Shown here one piece after another: positions 48,306-59,429 of a stretch of 64,000 nucleotides of DNA. Every line of letters begins with the position of its first letter. Position 1 is the first letter of the stretch. The stretch spans positions 4,626,501-4,690,500 of the forward strand of contig NZ_CP140155.1 of assembly GCF_034479375.1 (NCBI RefSeq), given 5' to 3'. This DNA is from Rhodopseudomonas palustris. Its GTDB lineage: Bacteria; Pseudomonadota; Alphaproteobacteria; Rhizobiales; Xanthobacteraceae. The notes under the pieces are model-generated. The model saw nothing but the letters and a program-made list of their open reading frames with translations. It was not told the origin of the DNA and made no database searches. A program made the position numbers and the translations under genes.

Positions 48306-48392
48306 TCACGCGCCGAGCCACCATTTCAGAAGTTCGAGGAGTCCGAGCGCCAAGTCCAGCACACGGTTCCAGTCGATGGGAAGTTTTGCCAT
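48306..48392 (-). CDS. Small hydrophobic protein, 28 residues
   Basis: ATG 48392 is preceded by CAGGAGAG at ideal spacing. The product MAKLPIDWNRVLDLALGLLE plus LLKWWLGA is a single amphipathic or membrane helix with a Trp-Trp pair near its end. It converges tail to tail with the DUF433 gene, 3 nt apart. Its size, hydrophobic helix and strong ribosome site suggest a small membrane protein or peptide; I recognise no family. A stable hairpin lies 21-41 nt upstream of the start. Confidence 0.55.
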   Translation of the reverse strand: MAKLPIDWNRVLDLALGLLELLKWWLGA

Positions 48393-48412
48393 TTTGCTCT
48401 CCTGATCTAACG

Positions 48413-48433
48413 GGGAAAGCTGATCGCTTTCCC
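48413..48433. promoter_or_regulatory. Hairpin in the leader of the 28-residue ORF
   Basis: GGGAAAGC (48413-48420) and GCTTTCCC (48426-48433) form an 8-bp perfect stem with a 5-nt loop. It lies in the presumed 5' untranslated region of the small ORF and may control its translation or stability. Confidence 0.5.
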
Positions 48434-48610
48434 ATCAGGTCCCCTTTACGGGCGAGATAGTTGCCGCCACCAACTGGTCGGCCATTCGCAGGTTTGAGCG
48501 GGCGGGAGGCGGCAGCGCCCTCTAAACGAAAGCTGATCGTCGTGCATCGAGCCGCCCATAGCGGCGGCGCCGCATTCCGGCAGCAGACGGACTCCGGTCT
48601 ACACAAACGC

Positions 48611-48699
48611 CGTCATGCCCGGCTTGACCCGGGCATCCACGACTTCTCGCACGTCCGTGCCTGTGGCCGTGGATGGCCGGGGCGAGCCCGGCCATGACG
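48611..48699. repeat. Family B palindromic repeat, intergenic
   Basis: CGTCATGCCCGGCTTGACCCGG at left and CCGGGGCGAGCCCGGCCATGACG at right, with ATCCACG / CGTGGAT inside. It lies between the small ORF and the IalB-family gene. Confidence 0.85.
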
Positions 48700-48828
48700 G
48701 TGAATGTGCGGAGACGACGGCTATTGTGCGGAGACACGGTGCGTCATAGCCGGCGCCGTGTGACACGAGGCGAATACCGACCGCAGGACGGCGTTCGGCG
48801 GCCGCGGATTTACGAGTCCCGCGCCGCG

Positions 48829-49389
48829 CTACGGCAACTTGTCGTAGCCTTCGCCGAGGCCGTTGAGGCTGAGCGGGAAGCCGATGCCTTCTTCCGGGGT
48901 CTCGAAGATGATGAAGGTCGCGGTCTTGGCGGTGCGGAGTTGGCCGAGCAGCTTGTCGTCCATCACCACTTCGGCGACGCAGCCGTTCGGCAGGCAGCGG
49001 ACGAAGCCGGCGCGGCCGACGTCGGCGTTGTCGAGCTTCAAGCCGAGGCCCGACGGCAGCAGAACGCCGAGCGGCGCCACCACGCGCATCAGCTTGCTCT
49101 TCTGATCCGCGGTCTTGAGGATGATCACGGTGAGGCCGGCGTTGGATCGGTCTTCGGCCACCACGCTCTGGATCAGCGCGCATTGCTCGGCCTTGGCGCC
49201 GGGCGGCGTGTCGCAGCGGATCTGCCAGTCGCCGTGCACCGAGCGCACCGCGCCCTGCGCGTCGGCGCGGCCGCTGTATCCGAGCGCCAGAGCGATCGCC
49301 ACGGCGCCGGCCATCACGCTCCGCGCGCTGCTGCCGCGCGCGAGCCGGCGGCATGAGACGAGCATCGGCGAACGTTCGGCTGGGGCCAT
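48829..49389 (-). CDS. Invasion-associated locus B (IalB) family protein
   Basis: The 186-residue protein has a signal peptide (cleavage near GRADAQ) and the IalB domain: GDWQIRCDTPPGAKAEQCALIQ, QKSKLMRVVAPLGVLLPSGLGLKLD, GFVRCLPNGCVAEVVMDDKLL. Four Cys probably form two disulfides. The family is widespread in non-pathogenic alphaproteobacteria, and its function is unclear. ATG 49389 is used; ATG 49365 is also possible. It diverges from the cytochrome oxidase operon. Confidence 0.88.
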   Translation of the reverse strand: MAPAERSPMLVSCRRLARGSSARSVMAGAVAIALALGYSGRADAQGAVRSVHGDWQIRCDTPPGAKAEQCALIQSVVAEDRSNAGLTVIILKTADQKSKLMRVVAPLGVLLPSGLGLKLDNADVGRAGFVRCLPNGCVAEVVMDDKLLGQLRTAKTATFIIFETPEEGIGFPLSLNGLGEGYDKLP

Positions 49390-49810
49390 CGGGATCGCTT
49401 TCAAGGCAGGAATGGGTTGGACGAGGTCGCGGGCCCCCGACTGATCCGGCAATGACGGCACCATAAAGGCGGCCTCGCACGCCAGCGAATCAGGCTCCCG
49501 TGAAGTTCGAGCGCTGTGCCTACATCGGCGGGGGCAACTGTCAAGCTCGGTTCACAATACTCGAGCACCAATTGAGGACAGTTGGGCACTGTCGGTTGTG
49601 CCCAACCGGTAACGCTTTCCGGGCTGCGGACAAACCTCCGCGAGCCTGCTGCGAAAGTACAATACTGCATTGCGGCTGCATGCGAATTGTGGTTTGAGGA
49701 AAGGAATGAGAAGCATTCTTAAGGGGGCATAGCGTCGCATGCCCGCGAGAATGAAAGGGCACTCCGCAACAAGTGGCAGGCCCGGAAATACATAGGGGAG
49801 CGAAGGCGGC
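49390..49810. promoter_or_regulatory. Upstream region of the cytochrome oxidase operon, with an Irr-box-like site
   Basis: 421 nt in front of coxB. At 49706-49723 lies ATGAGAAGCATTCTTAAG, matching 12 of 14 defined positions of the ICE motif TTTAGAA-N3-TTCTAAA bound by the iron regulator Irr in Bradyrhizobium, with the core AGAA-N3-TTCT intact. The nested GAATG-N5-CATTC (49704-49718) is a further inverted repeat. No gene is visible. Confidence 0.35.
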
Positions 49811-50659
49811 ATGACGATGTCGATGGGCCGAATTGGCCGGCATTTGCTTTGCGGTGTCATTCTGGGAGGCGCGCTCGGCGTCGGCGGCGCCGCGTTCGCG
49901 GGGCAGCCCGCGCCGTGGGAAATGCAGCTTCAGCAGGCCGCAACACCGGTGATGGAGAACATCGTCTGGTTCCACAATTTCCTGCTCTGGCTGATCACCG
50001 CAATCACGCTGTTCGTGCTGGCGCTGCTGGTGATCGTGGTGGTGAAGTTCAACGCCAAGGCCAATCCGGTGCCGTCGAAGACCACGCACCACACGCTGAT
50101 CGAAGTCGCCTGGACCATCGTGCCGGTGCTGATCCTGGTCGCGGTCGCGGTGCCTTCGTTCCGTCTGCTGTTCTTCCAGCTCGATATTCCGAAGGCCGAC
50201 GTCACCATCAAGGCGACCGGCAACCAGTGGAACTGGACCTACAACTATCCGGACGACAAGATCGAGTTCACCTCGATCATGCTGACGGATGAAGAGCGCT
50301 CCAAAATGAACCCGGTGCCGCCGCGGCTGCTCGCGGTCGACAACGAGACCGTGGTGCCGGTCAACAAGGTGGTGCGGATCCAGACCACCGCCGCCGACGT
50401 GATCCACTCCTGGGCGATCCCGTCCTTCGGCGTCAAGATCGACGCCATTCCCGGCCGTCTCAACGAGACCTGGTTCAGAGCCACCAAGGAAGGCCGCTAC
50501 TACGGCCAGTGCTCGGAACTTTGCGGCAAGGACCACGCTTTCATGCCCATCGTCGTCCGCGTCGTCAGCGACCAGGAATACGACGCCTGGAAGAAGGAGC
50601 AGCAGGTCGCCTCCCGTGGCGGCAAGTCCTACGCCTCGGTCGGCGCCGCCGCGCAGTGA
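49811..50659 (+). CDS. coxB: Cytochrome c oxidase subunit II (aa3 type)
   Basis: The 282-residue subunit accepts electrons from cytochrome c through its CuA centre. It has a signal peptide, two membrane spans (residues ~55-75 and ~95-115) and a periplasmic cupredoxin domain with the CuA ligands VIHSWAIPSFGVKID and CSELCGKDHAFMPI (Cys, Glu, Cys, His, Met), plus NQWNWTYNYP, the aromatic electron-entry patch. There is no fused cytochrome c domain. It is the first gene of the oxidase operon. Confidence 0.96.
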   Translation: MTMSMGRIGRHLLCGVILGGALGVGGAAFAGQPAPWEMQLQQAATPVMENIVWFHNFLLWLITAITLFVLALLVIVVVKFNAKANPVPSKTTHHTLIEVAWTIVPVLILVAVAVPSFRLLFFQLDIPKADVTIKATGNQWNWTYNYPDDKIEFTSIMLTDEERSKMNPVPPRLLAVDNETVVPVNKVVRIQTTAADVIHSWAIPSFGVKIDAIPGRLNETWFRATKEGRYYGQCSELCGKDHAFMPIVVRVVSDQEYDAWKKEQQVASRGGKSYASVGAAAQ

Positions 50660-52354
<1,695 letters not shown>

Positions 52355-52422
52355 GGCCTTCGCGACAACGAGCATCCGTCGGCGGTTCCGGCGGATGCGT
52401 GTAGAAAGACAGAGGTTCCGAA

Positions 52423-53364
52423 TTGTCGGTCATCGACACCAATCCGATCGATCTCGTCGCGCCCCGCATTTCCGAGGCCGGCGTCGCCGACTACATCGCG
52501 CTGCTGAAGCCGCGGGTGATGTCGCTGGTGGTCTTCACCGCGCTGGTCGGGTTGCTGCTCGCGCCGGGCGATTTCCATCCGGTGCTGGCGATCACCGCGA
52601 TGCTGTGCATCGCGGTCGGCGGCGGCGCCGCCGGCGCGCTGAACATGTGGTACGAGGACGACATCGACGGCAAGATGACGCGGACCGCCAACCGGCCGAT
52701 CCCGCGCGGCCGCGTCACCCGGCCGGAAGCGCTGACCTTCGGCATCACGCTGTCGTTCTTCTCGGTGATCACGCTCGGCATCCTGGTCAACTGGGTCGCC
52801 GGAGCGCTGCTCGCCTTCACCATCTTCTTTTATGTCGTGATCTACACGATGTGGCTGAAGCGCTCGACGGCGCAGAACATCGTGATCGGCGGCGCCGCCG
52901 GGGCGCTGCCGCCGGTGGTGGCGTGGGCGTCGGTCACCGGCTCGCTCGCGGTGGAGCCGCTGCTGTTGTTCGCGATCATCTTCTTCTGGACGCCGCCGCA
53001 TTTCTGGGCGCTGGCGCTGTTCCGCAATGACGACTACGCCCGCGCCGGCGTGCCGATGCTGCCGGTGGTGGCGGGGCAGGATCACACCCGGCTTCAGATC
53101 CTGCTCTACACCATCGTGCTGGTCGCGGTCGCCGCGGCGCCGTGGCCGCTCGGCTATTTCGACGCGATCTACGGCATCGCGTCGCTGGCGCTCGGCGGCT
53201 GGATGCTGGTGCTCGCGGTGCGGGTCTATCGCCAGCGCACCGGCAGCGCCGCGCTGCGGGCGACGCGCAATCTGTTCAAGTTCTCGATCCTGTATCTGTT
53301 CGCGCTGTTCTCGATCCTGCTGATCGAAGTCGTCGCGAAGGCCGTGTGGCGTTTGTTCGCCTGA
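52423..53364 (+). CDS. ctaB: Protoheme IX farnesyltransferase
   Basis: The 313-residue membrane enzyme makes haem O from haem B by adding farnesyl, on the way to haem A for subunit I. It has about nine spans and the UbiA-family Asp motifs [21 protein letters not shown] and the second motif following YTMWLKR. It starts at TTG 52423, preceded by AGAGG. It sits in the oxidase operon between coxA and the small coxF. Confidence 0.95.
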   Translation: MSVIDTNPIDLVAPRISEAGVADYIALLKPRVMSLVVFTALVGLLLAPGDFHPVLAITAMLCIAVGGGAAGALNMWYEDDIDGKMTRTANRPIPRGRVTRPEALTFGITLSFFSVITLGILVNWVAGALLAFTIFFYVVIYTMWLKRSTAQNIVIGGAAGALPPVVAWASVTGSLAVEPLLLFAIIFFWTPPHFWALALFRNDDYARAGVPMLPVVAGQDHTRLQILLYTIVLVAVAAAPWPLGYFDAIYGIASLALGGWMLVLAVRVYRQRTGSAALRATRNLFKFSILYLFALFSILLIEVVAKAVWRLFA

Positions 53365-53374
53365 GGAGGTCCCG

Positions 53375-53533
53375 ATGGACCAGCAGAGACCCGGCATCGT
53401 GCTCACCGAGGCGCAGAAGAAGCGCCAGCGCGAACGCTCGATCGCGATCGCATTGGCGCTCGCCGTGCTGGTCGCGCTGTTCTTCGCGGTGACCATGGTC
53501 AAGGGGCCGATCGTGCTGCAACGGCCGATGTGA
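53375..53533 (+). CDS. coxF: CoxF-like small membrane protein
   Basis: A 52-residue protein, [20 protein letters not shown] followed by [20 protein letters not shown] and a short tail. The single membrane helix after a basic stretch, the GAGGAGG ribosome site at 4 nt spacing, and the position between ctaB and ctaG identify the small CoxF/CcoH-like ORF found in alphaproteobacterial oxidase operons. Its role in assembly is not established. Confidence 0.85.
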   Translation: MDQQRPGIVLTEAQKKRQRERSIAIALALAVLVALFFAVTMVKGPIVLQRPM

Positions 53534-53547
53534 GGAGCGAGACAGCG

Positions 53548-54171
53548 ATGCCGGATGCGCAACCCAACGTTTCGCCGAACCCCCGTCGCCGCGGCCTCGG
53601 GCGCGATGCGACGGTGGCGTCGATCTGCGGTCTGGTGGTGGCGCTGATGGTCGGCGCGTCGTTCGCGGCGGTGCCGTTCTACAACTGGTTCTGCCGCACC
53701 ACCGGGTTCAACGGCACCACGCAGGTCGCCGGCGTGGCGCCGTCGTCGGCGCCGCTGGCCCGCAAGGTCGCGGTGCGGTTCGATTCCAACATCAACGGGC
53801 TGCCGTGGACCTTCGAGCCGGAGCAGCGCGAGATCGAGGTGGCGATCGGCCAGGTCTTCACCGCGTATTACAGCGTCACCAATACGTCGAAACACGCAAC
53901 CACCGGGCAGGCGGCCTACAACGTCACGCCGCTGACGGTCGGGTCGTATTTCACCAAGATCAACTGCTTCTGCTTCACCGAACAGACGCTCGCCGCCGGC
54001 GAGACCCGCGAGATGCCGGTGGTGTTCTACGTCGATCCGTCGTTCGCCGCCGACAGCGAGAACGACGCCGTCAAGACCATCACGCTGTCCTACACGTTCT
54101 ATCCCGTGCGCGAACCGACGCCGAAGCCTGTGGCTTCGACCGCGCCGGACAAGCGCAAGGGCAATCTATAA
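53548..54171 (+). CDS. ctaG: Cytochrome c oxidase assembly protein CtaG/Cox11
   Basis: The 207-residue protein delivers copper to the CuB site of subunit I. One N-terminal membrane span is followed by an immunoglobulin-like periplasmic domain with the copper-binding motif [12 protein letters not shown] and [14 protein letters not shown] 53548 has AGGAG 10 nt upstream; GTG 53530 overlaps the coxF stop and is a weaker alternative. Position in the operon is standard. Confidence 0.95.
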   Translation: MPDAQPNVSPNPRRRGLGRDATVASICGLVVALMVGASFAAVPFYNWFCRTTGFNGTTQVAGVAPSSAPLARKVAVRFDSNINGLPWTFEPEQREIEVAIGQVFTAYYSVTNTSKHATTGQAAYNVTPLTVGSYFTKINCFCFTEQTLAAGETREMPVVFYVDPSFAADSENDAVKTITLSYTFYPVREPTPKPVASTAPDKRKGNL

Positions 54172-54251
54172 ACGACCGGAAACGCTGCAAGACGACTGCC
54201 GGACTGGACTTGGCTGAGACCCGACCGGCACTGCCAACGGAGAGCACCACA

Positions 54252-55106
54252 ATGGCCACGGCACACGCGAAACACCACGACTACCATCTCGTCGATCCGA
54301 GCCCGTGGCCGTTCGTGGGCTCGGTGTCGGCCTTCGTCATGGCGCTGGGCGCGGTCGCCTGGATGCACAACATGTTCCAGGGCGCGCCGATCCTGTTCGG
54401 CGTCGGCACCATCGGCGTGCTCTACACCATGGCGAGCTGGTGGAGCGACGTGATCCGCGAGGCCGAGTTCAAGGGCGACCACACCCGCGTGGTGCAGATC
54501 AGCCACCGCTACGGCATGATCCTGTTCATCGCTTCGGAAGTGATGTTCTTCGTCGCCTGGTTCTGGGCCTACTTCAATGCGGCGCTGTTTCCCGGCGATC
54601 CGGTGCACGCCACCCGCGAGGCACTGTTCGGCGGCGTCTGGCCGCCGAAGGGCATCGAGACCTTCGATCCCTGGCATCTGCCGCTGCTCAACACGCTGAT
54701 CCTGCTGACCTCGGGCACCACCGTGACCTGGGCGCACCACGCGCTGCTGCACAACGACCGCAAGGGCGTGAAGCAGGCGCTGATCCTGACCGTGCTGCTG
54801 GGCGCTGCCTTCAGTTGCGTGCAGGTCTACGAATACAGCCACGCCGCGTTCTCGTTCGCCGGCAACGTCTACGGCGCGACCTTCTTCATGGCGACGGGCT
54901 TCCACGGCTTCCACGTGCTGGTCGGCACCATCTTCCTGCTGGTCTGCCTGATCCGCGTCTACTACGGCCACTTCACCCCGACCCAGCATCTCGGCTTCGA
55001 ATTCGCCGCCTGGTACTGGCACTTCGTCGATGTGGTCTGGCTGTTCCTGTTCGTCAGCATCTACGTCTGGGGCCACGGCGCCTCGACCATGGCCGGCGCA
55101 CACTGA
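54252..55106 (+). CDS. coxC: Cytochrome c oxidase subunit III
   Basis: The 284-residue subunit has seven spans and the conserved [37 protein letters not shown] and [13 protein letters not shown] blocks. It stabilises the catalytic core and its lipids. ATG 54252 is preceded by CGGAGAG. The frame open upstream to 53805 overlaps ctaG and is not used. It closes the core oxidase set; the 226 nt to the next gene carry a repeat. Confidence 0.96.
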   Translation: MATAHAKHHDYHLVDPSPWPFVGSVSAFVMALGAVAWMHNMFQGAPILFGVGTIGVLYTMASWWSDVIREAEFKGDHTRVVQISHRYGMILFIASEVMFFVAWFWAYFNAALFPGDPVHATREALFGGVWPPKGIETFDPWHLPLLNTLILLTSGTTVTWAHHALLHNDRKGVKQALILTVLLGAAFSCVQVYEYSHAAFSFAGNVYGATFFMATGFHGFHVLVGTIFLLVCLIRVYYGHFTPTQHLGFEFAAWYWHFVDVVWLFLFVSIYVWGHGASTMAGAH

Positions 55107-55159
55107 CATCAGCCGGATGTGCTACAAGGGGCGGCCCGCGCGGCCGCCCTTCGTGTTTA

Positions 55160-55294
55160 GTGCCCCGGACGCTGCGCAGCGCGCCGCTTCTTCGCGGCGT
55201 GATGCGCTGCAGATCCGGGGCCCCGGTTGAAAGCTCGAAGCGGGGTCCCGGATCTGCGCAGCATCGCTTCGCGCTGCAGCGCGTCCGGGACACA
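55160..55294. repeat. Palindromic repeat, family E (GTCCCGGAC / GTCCGGGAC type)
   Basis: TGCCCCGGACGCTGCGCAGCG at left and CGCTGCAGCGCGTCCGGGACA at right are inverted, with inner GCTGCAGATCCGGGGCCCCGG / GGGGTCCCGGATCTGCGCAGC. A truncated relative lies at 45466-45510. Confidence 0.8.
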
Positions 55295-55332
55295 AGCCGA
55301 CAGTCTCTTTCGCGCAGAGGCGAGGAATCTCG

Positions 55333-55722
55333 ATGCAAGTTCAGCCGCAACCCACCCTCCTGCAGAGCGCGCTGCGCGGCGTGGCCTGCCGCTGCCCGCG
55401 CTGCGGTGAGGGCAAATTGTATGCGGGTTTCCTGACGCTGCGGCCGCGCTGCGAGGCCTGCGATCTCGACTACACCTTCATCGACGTCGGCGACGGCGCG
55501 TCGGTGTTCATGATCCTGATCGGCGGCGCGATCGTGGTCGTCAGCGCGCTGGTCGTCGAGGTGAAATATCAGCCGCCGTTCTGGCTGCATGCGGCGCTGT
55601 GGCTGCCGCTGGTGCTCGTCACCACGCTGCTGCCGCTGCGCTCGATGAAGTCGCTGCTGATCGCGCTGCAATTCCACCACAAGGCGCAGGAAGGCCGCCT
55701 CGTCGGGCGCGAGCCGAAATGA
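55333..55722 (+). CDS. DUF983 family membrane protein
   Basis: The 129-residue protein has a zinc-ribbon N-terminus (CRCPRCGEGKLYAGFLTLRPRCEACDLDY: four Cys) and two membrane segments. DUF983 genes are consistently found in alphaproteobacterial oxidase clusters, so a role in oxidase maturation is inferred. Its stop overlaps the SURF1 start (ATGA). Confidence 0.9.
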   Translation: MQVQPQPTLLQSALRGVACRCPRCGEGKLYAGFLTLRPRCEACDLDYTFIDVGDGASVFMILIGGAIVVVSALVVEVKYQPPFWLHAALWLPLVLVTTLLPLRSMKSLLIALQFHHKAQEGRLVGREPK

Positions 55723-56522
55723 CGACGCCGGCGACGCGCCGGCGCGGCATCGCCGGAATGAGCCTGATCGCGCTCCTGATCGTCGCGGTGCTGCTGTCGC
55801 TCGGCTTCTGGCAGTTGCAGCGTCGCAGCGCGAAGCATGCGCTGATCGCGGCGCTGACCGAGCGGCTCGCCGAACCGCCGGTGGCACTGCCGCCGGTGGC
55901 GCAATGGCCGACGCTCACCCCCGCCGCCGATGAATTCCGCCGCGTCAGCTTCACCGCGACCTATGCCAGGCAGCCGGATGCGATGGTGTATTCGTCGGGG
56001 TCGGCGGTGCGCGCCGATATTTCCGGGCCGGGGACCTGGGCGTTTTTGCCGGCGCGCCTGCCCGGCGGCGAGACCGTTGTGGTGAATGCCGGCTTCGTCC
56101 CGAACACGATGCAGGATCGCGGCTTCGAGGATCGCGTGGTGACGCCGCTCGTCACCGGGCAGCCGGTGACGCTGACCGGCTATCTGCGCTTTCCGGAGGG
56201 CGCCGGGGTGCTGACGCCAGATCCGGACGCGGCGAAGCGGCTGTGGTTCACCCGCGATGTCGCCACGATGGCGGAGCGGCTCGGCTGGGCGAAGGATGGC
56301 TCATTGGCGCCGTTCTATCTCGACCTGGAGAAGCCGGTGCCGCCGAACGGCCTGCCCAAGCCCGGCCCGCTCGGCGTCCATCTGCGCGACCAGCACATGC
56401 AATACGCGATCACCTGGTTCGGCCTGGCGCTGGCCGTGGCGGTGGCATTCGGGGTCTGGCTGTGGGGGCAGCGGCGCGCCGCTGCTGCTGTTTCAGCCCG
56501 GCCGTCGCGCCGCATTGCGTGA
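55719..56522 (+). CDS. SURF1 family oxidase assembly protein
   Basis: The 267-residue protein has two terminal membrane spans (ALLIVAVLLSLGFWQLQRR and AITWFGLALAVAVAFGVWLW) around a periplasmic domain with FRRVSFTATY, VNAGFVP and LRDQHMQYAITWF, diagnostic of SURF1. It aids haem a insertion into subunit I. ATG 55719 overlaps the DUF983 stop. It is the last oxidase gene. Confidence 0.93.
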   Translation: MTTPATRRRGIAGMSLIALLIVAVLLSLGFWQLQRRSAKHALIAALTERLAEPPVALPPVAQWPTLTPAADEFRRVSFTATYARQPDAMVYSSGSAVRADISGPGTWAFLPARLPGGETVVVNAGFVPNTMQDRGFEDRVVTPLVTGQPVTLTGYLRFPEGAGVLTPDPDAAKRLWFTRDVATMAERLGWAKDGSLAPFYLDLEKPVPPNGLPKPGPLGVHLRDQHMQYAITWFGLALAVAVAFGVWLWGQRRAAAAVSARPSRRIA

Positions 56523-56666
56523 TTCCGGCGAATATCGTCTTCTCGTCAGGGGCGGTTTCCCCTGCGCGGGAAAACCCTCTATGGTGCCCGGGATTTCACC
56601 CGTCCGTGCGACGAATAGTATTCGAGATCAAAGGCTTGGCTGCGGCCTGGGCCTTTGGAGGATGCC

Positions 56667-58085
56667 TTGACGACCTATGTTTCCACCCGGGGCGAAGCCC
56701 CGCGCCTTGGTTTCTGCGATGTCATGCTGACCGGGCTCGCCCGCGACGGCGGGCTCTACATCCCCGAAGTCTGGCCGCAGCTTTCGCCCGACGCCATCGC
56801 CGGCCTGTTCGGCCGGCCGTATTGGGAGGTCGCCGTCGAGGTGATCCGGCCGTTCGTCGCCGGCGAAATCTCCGACGCCGAGCTCGGCCGGATGGCCAAC
56901 GAGGCCTACGCCACCTTCCGGCATCCTGCCGTGGTGCCGCTGCGCCAGTCCGGACCGAGCCAGTTCGTGCTCGAGCTGTTTCATGGCCCGACGCTGGCGT
57001 TCAAGGACGTCGCGATGCAGTTGTTGTCGCGGCTGATGGATCACGTGCTGGAGAAGCGAAAGCAGCGCACCACCATCGTGGTCGCGACCTCGGGCGACAC
57101 CGGCGGCGCCGCGGTCGACGCCTTCGCCAACCGCAACGCCGTCGATCTCGTGGTGCTGTTTCCGCATGGCCGGATCTCGGACGTGCAGCGGATGATGATG
57201 ACGACGTCGGGCGCGTCGAACGTCCACGCGCTGGCGATCGAGGGCCATTTCGACGATTGCCAGGCGATCGTGAAGGGGCTGTTCAACCACCACGGCTTCC
57301 GCGACAAGGTCGCGCTGTCGGGCGTCAATTCGATCAACTGGGCGCGGATCGTGGCGCAGGTGGTGTACTACTTCACCAGCGCGGTGGCGCTCGGCGCGCC
57401 GCATCGTGTGGTCGACTTCACGGTGCCGACCGGCAATTTCGGCGACATCTTCGCCGGCTACGTCGCCAAGAAGATGGGCCTGCCGGTGCGGCGGCTGAAG
57501 ATCGCCGCCAACACCAACGACATTCTGGCGCGGACGCTGAAGACCGGGATTTACGAGGTGCGCGAGGTCCATTCCACCACCTCGCCGTCGATGGATATTC
57601 AAGTGTCGTCGAATTTCGAGCGGCTGCTGTTCGAGGCCAGCGGCCGCGACGCCGCGCTGGTCCGCGCGCTGATGGGTTCGTTGGCGCAGTCCGGCCGGTT
57701 CGTGCTGCCGGATGCGGTGCTGGCGGCGATTCGCGAGGAGTTCGACGCCGGCCGTGCCGACGAGACCGAGACCGAGGCCGCGATCCGCACCGCCTGGCGC
57801 GAGGCCGGCGATCTGGTCGATCCGCACACCGCGGTGGCGCTGGCGGTGGCCGATCGCGACACCACGGACCCAACCGTGCCCAATATCGTTCTGTCCACCG
57901 CCCACGCCGCCAAATTTCCCGACGCGGTCGAGGCCGCCTGCGGAATGCGGCCGGAGCTGCCGGCCTGGCTGGAGGGACTGATGAGCGGGACCGAAACGAT
58001 GCAAGTGATGCCCCGCGACCAGGCGGCGATCGAACGCCACATCCTGTCGGTCAGCCGCGCGGCCAAACAAGGAGTTGCCGGATGA
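56667..58085 (+). CDS. thrC: Threonine synthase
   Basis: The 472-residue PLP enzyme converts O-phosphohomoserine to threonine. The start at TTG 56667 sits 5 nt after GGAGG. Landmarks are TYVSTRGEAPRLGF, the PLP Lys in FHGPTLAFKDVAMQLL, VVATSGDTGGAAVDAF, and VPTGNFGDIFAGYVAKKMG. It overlaps the M16 peptidase start (ATGA), as in other members of this lineage. Confidence 0.95.
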   Translation: MTTYVSTRGEAPRLGFCDVMLTGLARDGGLYIPEVWPQLSPDAIAGLFGRPYWEVAVEVIRPFVAGEISDAELGRMANEAYATFRHPAVVPLRQSGPSQFVLELFHGPTLAFKDVAMQLLSRLMDHVLEKRKQRTTIVVATSGDTGGAAVDAFANRNAVDLVVLFPHGRISDVQRMMMTTSGASNVHALAIEGHFDDCQAIVKGLFNHHGFRDKVALSGVNSINWARIVAQVVYYFTSAVALGAPHRVVDFTVPTGNFGDIFAGYVAKKMGLPVRRLKIAANTNDILARTLKTGIYEVREVHSTTSPSMDIQVSSNFERLLFEASGRDAALVRALMGSLAQSGRFVLPDAVLAAIREEFDAGRADETETEAAIRTAWREAGDLVDPHTAVALAVADRDTTDPTVPNIVLSTAHAAKFPDAVEAACGMRPELPAWLEGLMSGTETMQVMPRDQAAIERHILSVSRAAKQGVAG

Positions 58086-59371
58086 GCGTCGAAGTCAGCA
58101 AGCTTCCCTCGGGCCTGACCGTCGTCACCGACACCATGCCGCATCTCGAGACCGCGGCGCTCGGCGTCTGGACCGGCGTCGGCGGGCGCGACGAGAAGGC
58201 CGACGAGCACGGCATCTCGCATCTGCTCGAACACATGGCGTTCAAGGGCACCACCAAGCGGACGTCGCGCGAGATCGCCGAGGAGATCGAGGCGGTCGGC
58301 GGCGACCTCAACGCCGGCACCTCGACCGAGACCACCGCCTATTACGCCCGGGTGATGAAGGACGACGTGCCGCTGGCGCTCGACGTGCTGAGCGACATCC
58401 TCGCCAATCCGGCGTTCGAGGCCGACGAGCTCGAACGCGAGAAGAGCGTGATCGTGCAGGAGATCGGCGCCGCGCAGGACACGCCCGACGACGTCGTGTT
58501 CGAATATCTCAACGAGCTCTGCTATCCGGAGCAGCCGATCGGCCGCTCGCTGCTCGGCACCGCCAAGACGCTGAAGGGCTTCAACCGCGACAAGCTGCAA
58601 TCCTATCTGTCGACGCACTACCGCGGCCCCGACATGGTGGTCGCGGCGGCCGGCGCGGTCGACCACAAGCGCGTCGTCGAGGAGGTCTCGCACCGCTTCG
58701 CGAGCTTCGACGCCGCGCCTGCGCCGAAGCCGCAACCGGCGATGTTCGGCGCCGGCGGCTCCCGCGTAGTGCACCGCGATCTCGAACAGGCGCATCTGAC
58801 GCTGGCGCTGGAAGGCCTGCCGCAGAGCGACAAGTCGCTGTTCAGCCTGCAGGTGTTCACCAACATCCTGGGCGGCGGGATGTCGTCGCGGCTGTTCCAG
58901 GAAGTGCGTGAGAAGCGCGGGCTGTGCTACTCGATCTACACCTTCCACGCGCCCTATGCCGACACCGGCTTCTTCGGTCTCTACACCGGCACCGATCCGG
59001 ACGACGCGCCGGAGATGATGGAAGTGATCGTCGATGTCATCAACGACGCGGTCGAAACCCTGACCGATGCCGAGATCGCCCGCGCCAAGGCGCAGATGAA
59101 GGCCGGCCTGCTGATGGCGCTGGAAAGCTGCTCGTCGCGGGCCGAGCAGCTCGCCCGGCACGTCCTGGCCTATGGCCGGCCGCTGTCGGTCGACGAACTG
59201 GTCGGCAAGATCGATGCGGTCAGCATCGAGACGACTCGCCAGGCCGCGCGCCAGTTGCTGACGCGCAGCCGGCCGGCGGTGGTGGCGCTCGGCGGTGGCC
59301 GGGGTCTGGACACGGCGGTGGGTTTTGCGGAAGGATTGACGCAGCCCAAGGCCAAGACCTCGTATCATTGA
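58082..59371 (+). CDS. M16 family zinc metallopeptidase (processing-peptidase-like)
   Basis: The 429-residue protein has the inverted zinc motif HLLEH at residues 47-51 with the downstream Glu (SVIVQEIGAAQDTPDDVVFEYL), and the M16 C-terminal half (GGGMSSRLFQEVREKRGLCYSIYTF). It resembles the mitochondrial processing peptidase beta subunit and bacterial PqqL-like enzymes. ATG 58082 is fixed by overlap with thrC; the long frame upstream is not used. The substrate is unknown. Confidence 0.93.
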   Translation: MSVEVSKLPSGLTVVTDTMPHLETAALGVWTGVGGRDEKADEHGISHLLEHMAFKGTTKRTSREIAEEIEAVGGDLNAGTSTETTAYYARVMKDDVPLALDVLSDILANPAFEADELEREKSVIVQEIGAAQDTPDDVVFEYLNELCYPEQPIGRSLLGTAKTLKGFNRDKLQSYLSTHYRGPDMVVAAAGAVDHKRVVEEVSHRFASFDAAPAPKPQPAMFGAGGSRVVHRDLEQAHLTLALEGLPQSDKSLFSLQVFTNILGGGMSSRLFQEVREKRGLCYSIYTFHAPYADTGFFGLYTGTDPDDAPEMMEVIVDVINDAVETLTDAEIARAKAQMKAGLLMALESCSSRAEQLARHVLAYGRPLSVDELVGKIDAVSIETTRQAARQLLTRSRPAVVALGGGRGLDTAVGFAEGLTQPKAKTSYH

Positions 59372-59429
59372 CGCCGCGCATGGTGCGCGGGGGCTGAGCG
59401 TCCCGCGGAGCGCGGATCGGAGTGTCGTC

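Larger units (their letters stand above)
48393..48828. other. Gene-free stretch with hairpin and repeat
   Basis: 436 nt. It contains the hairpin GGGAAAGC-TGATC-GCTTTCCC at 48413-48433, 5' of the small ORF, and a family B repeat at 48611-48699. No other structure is evident. Confidence 0.6.
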
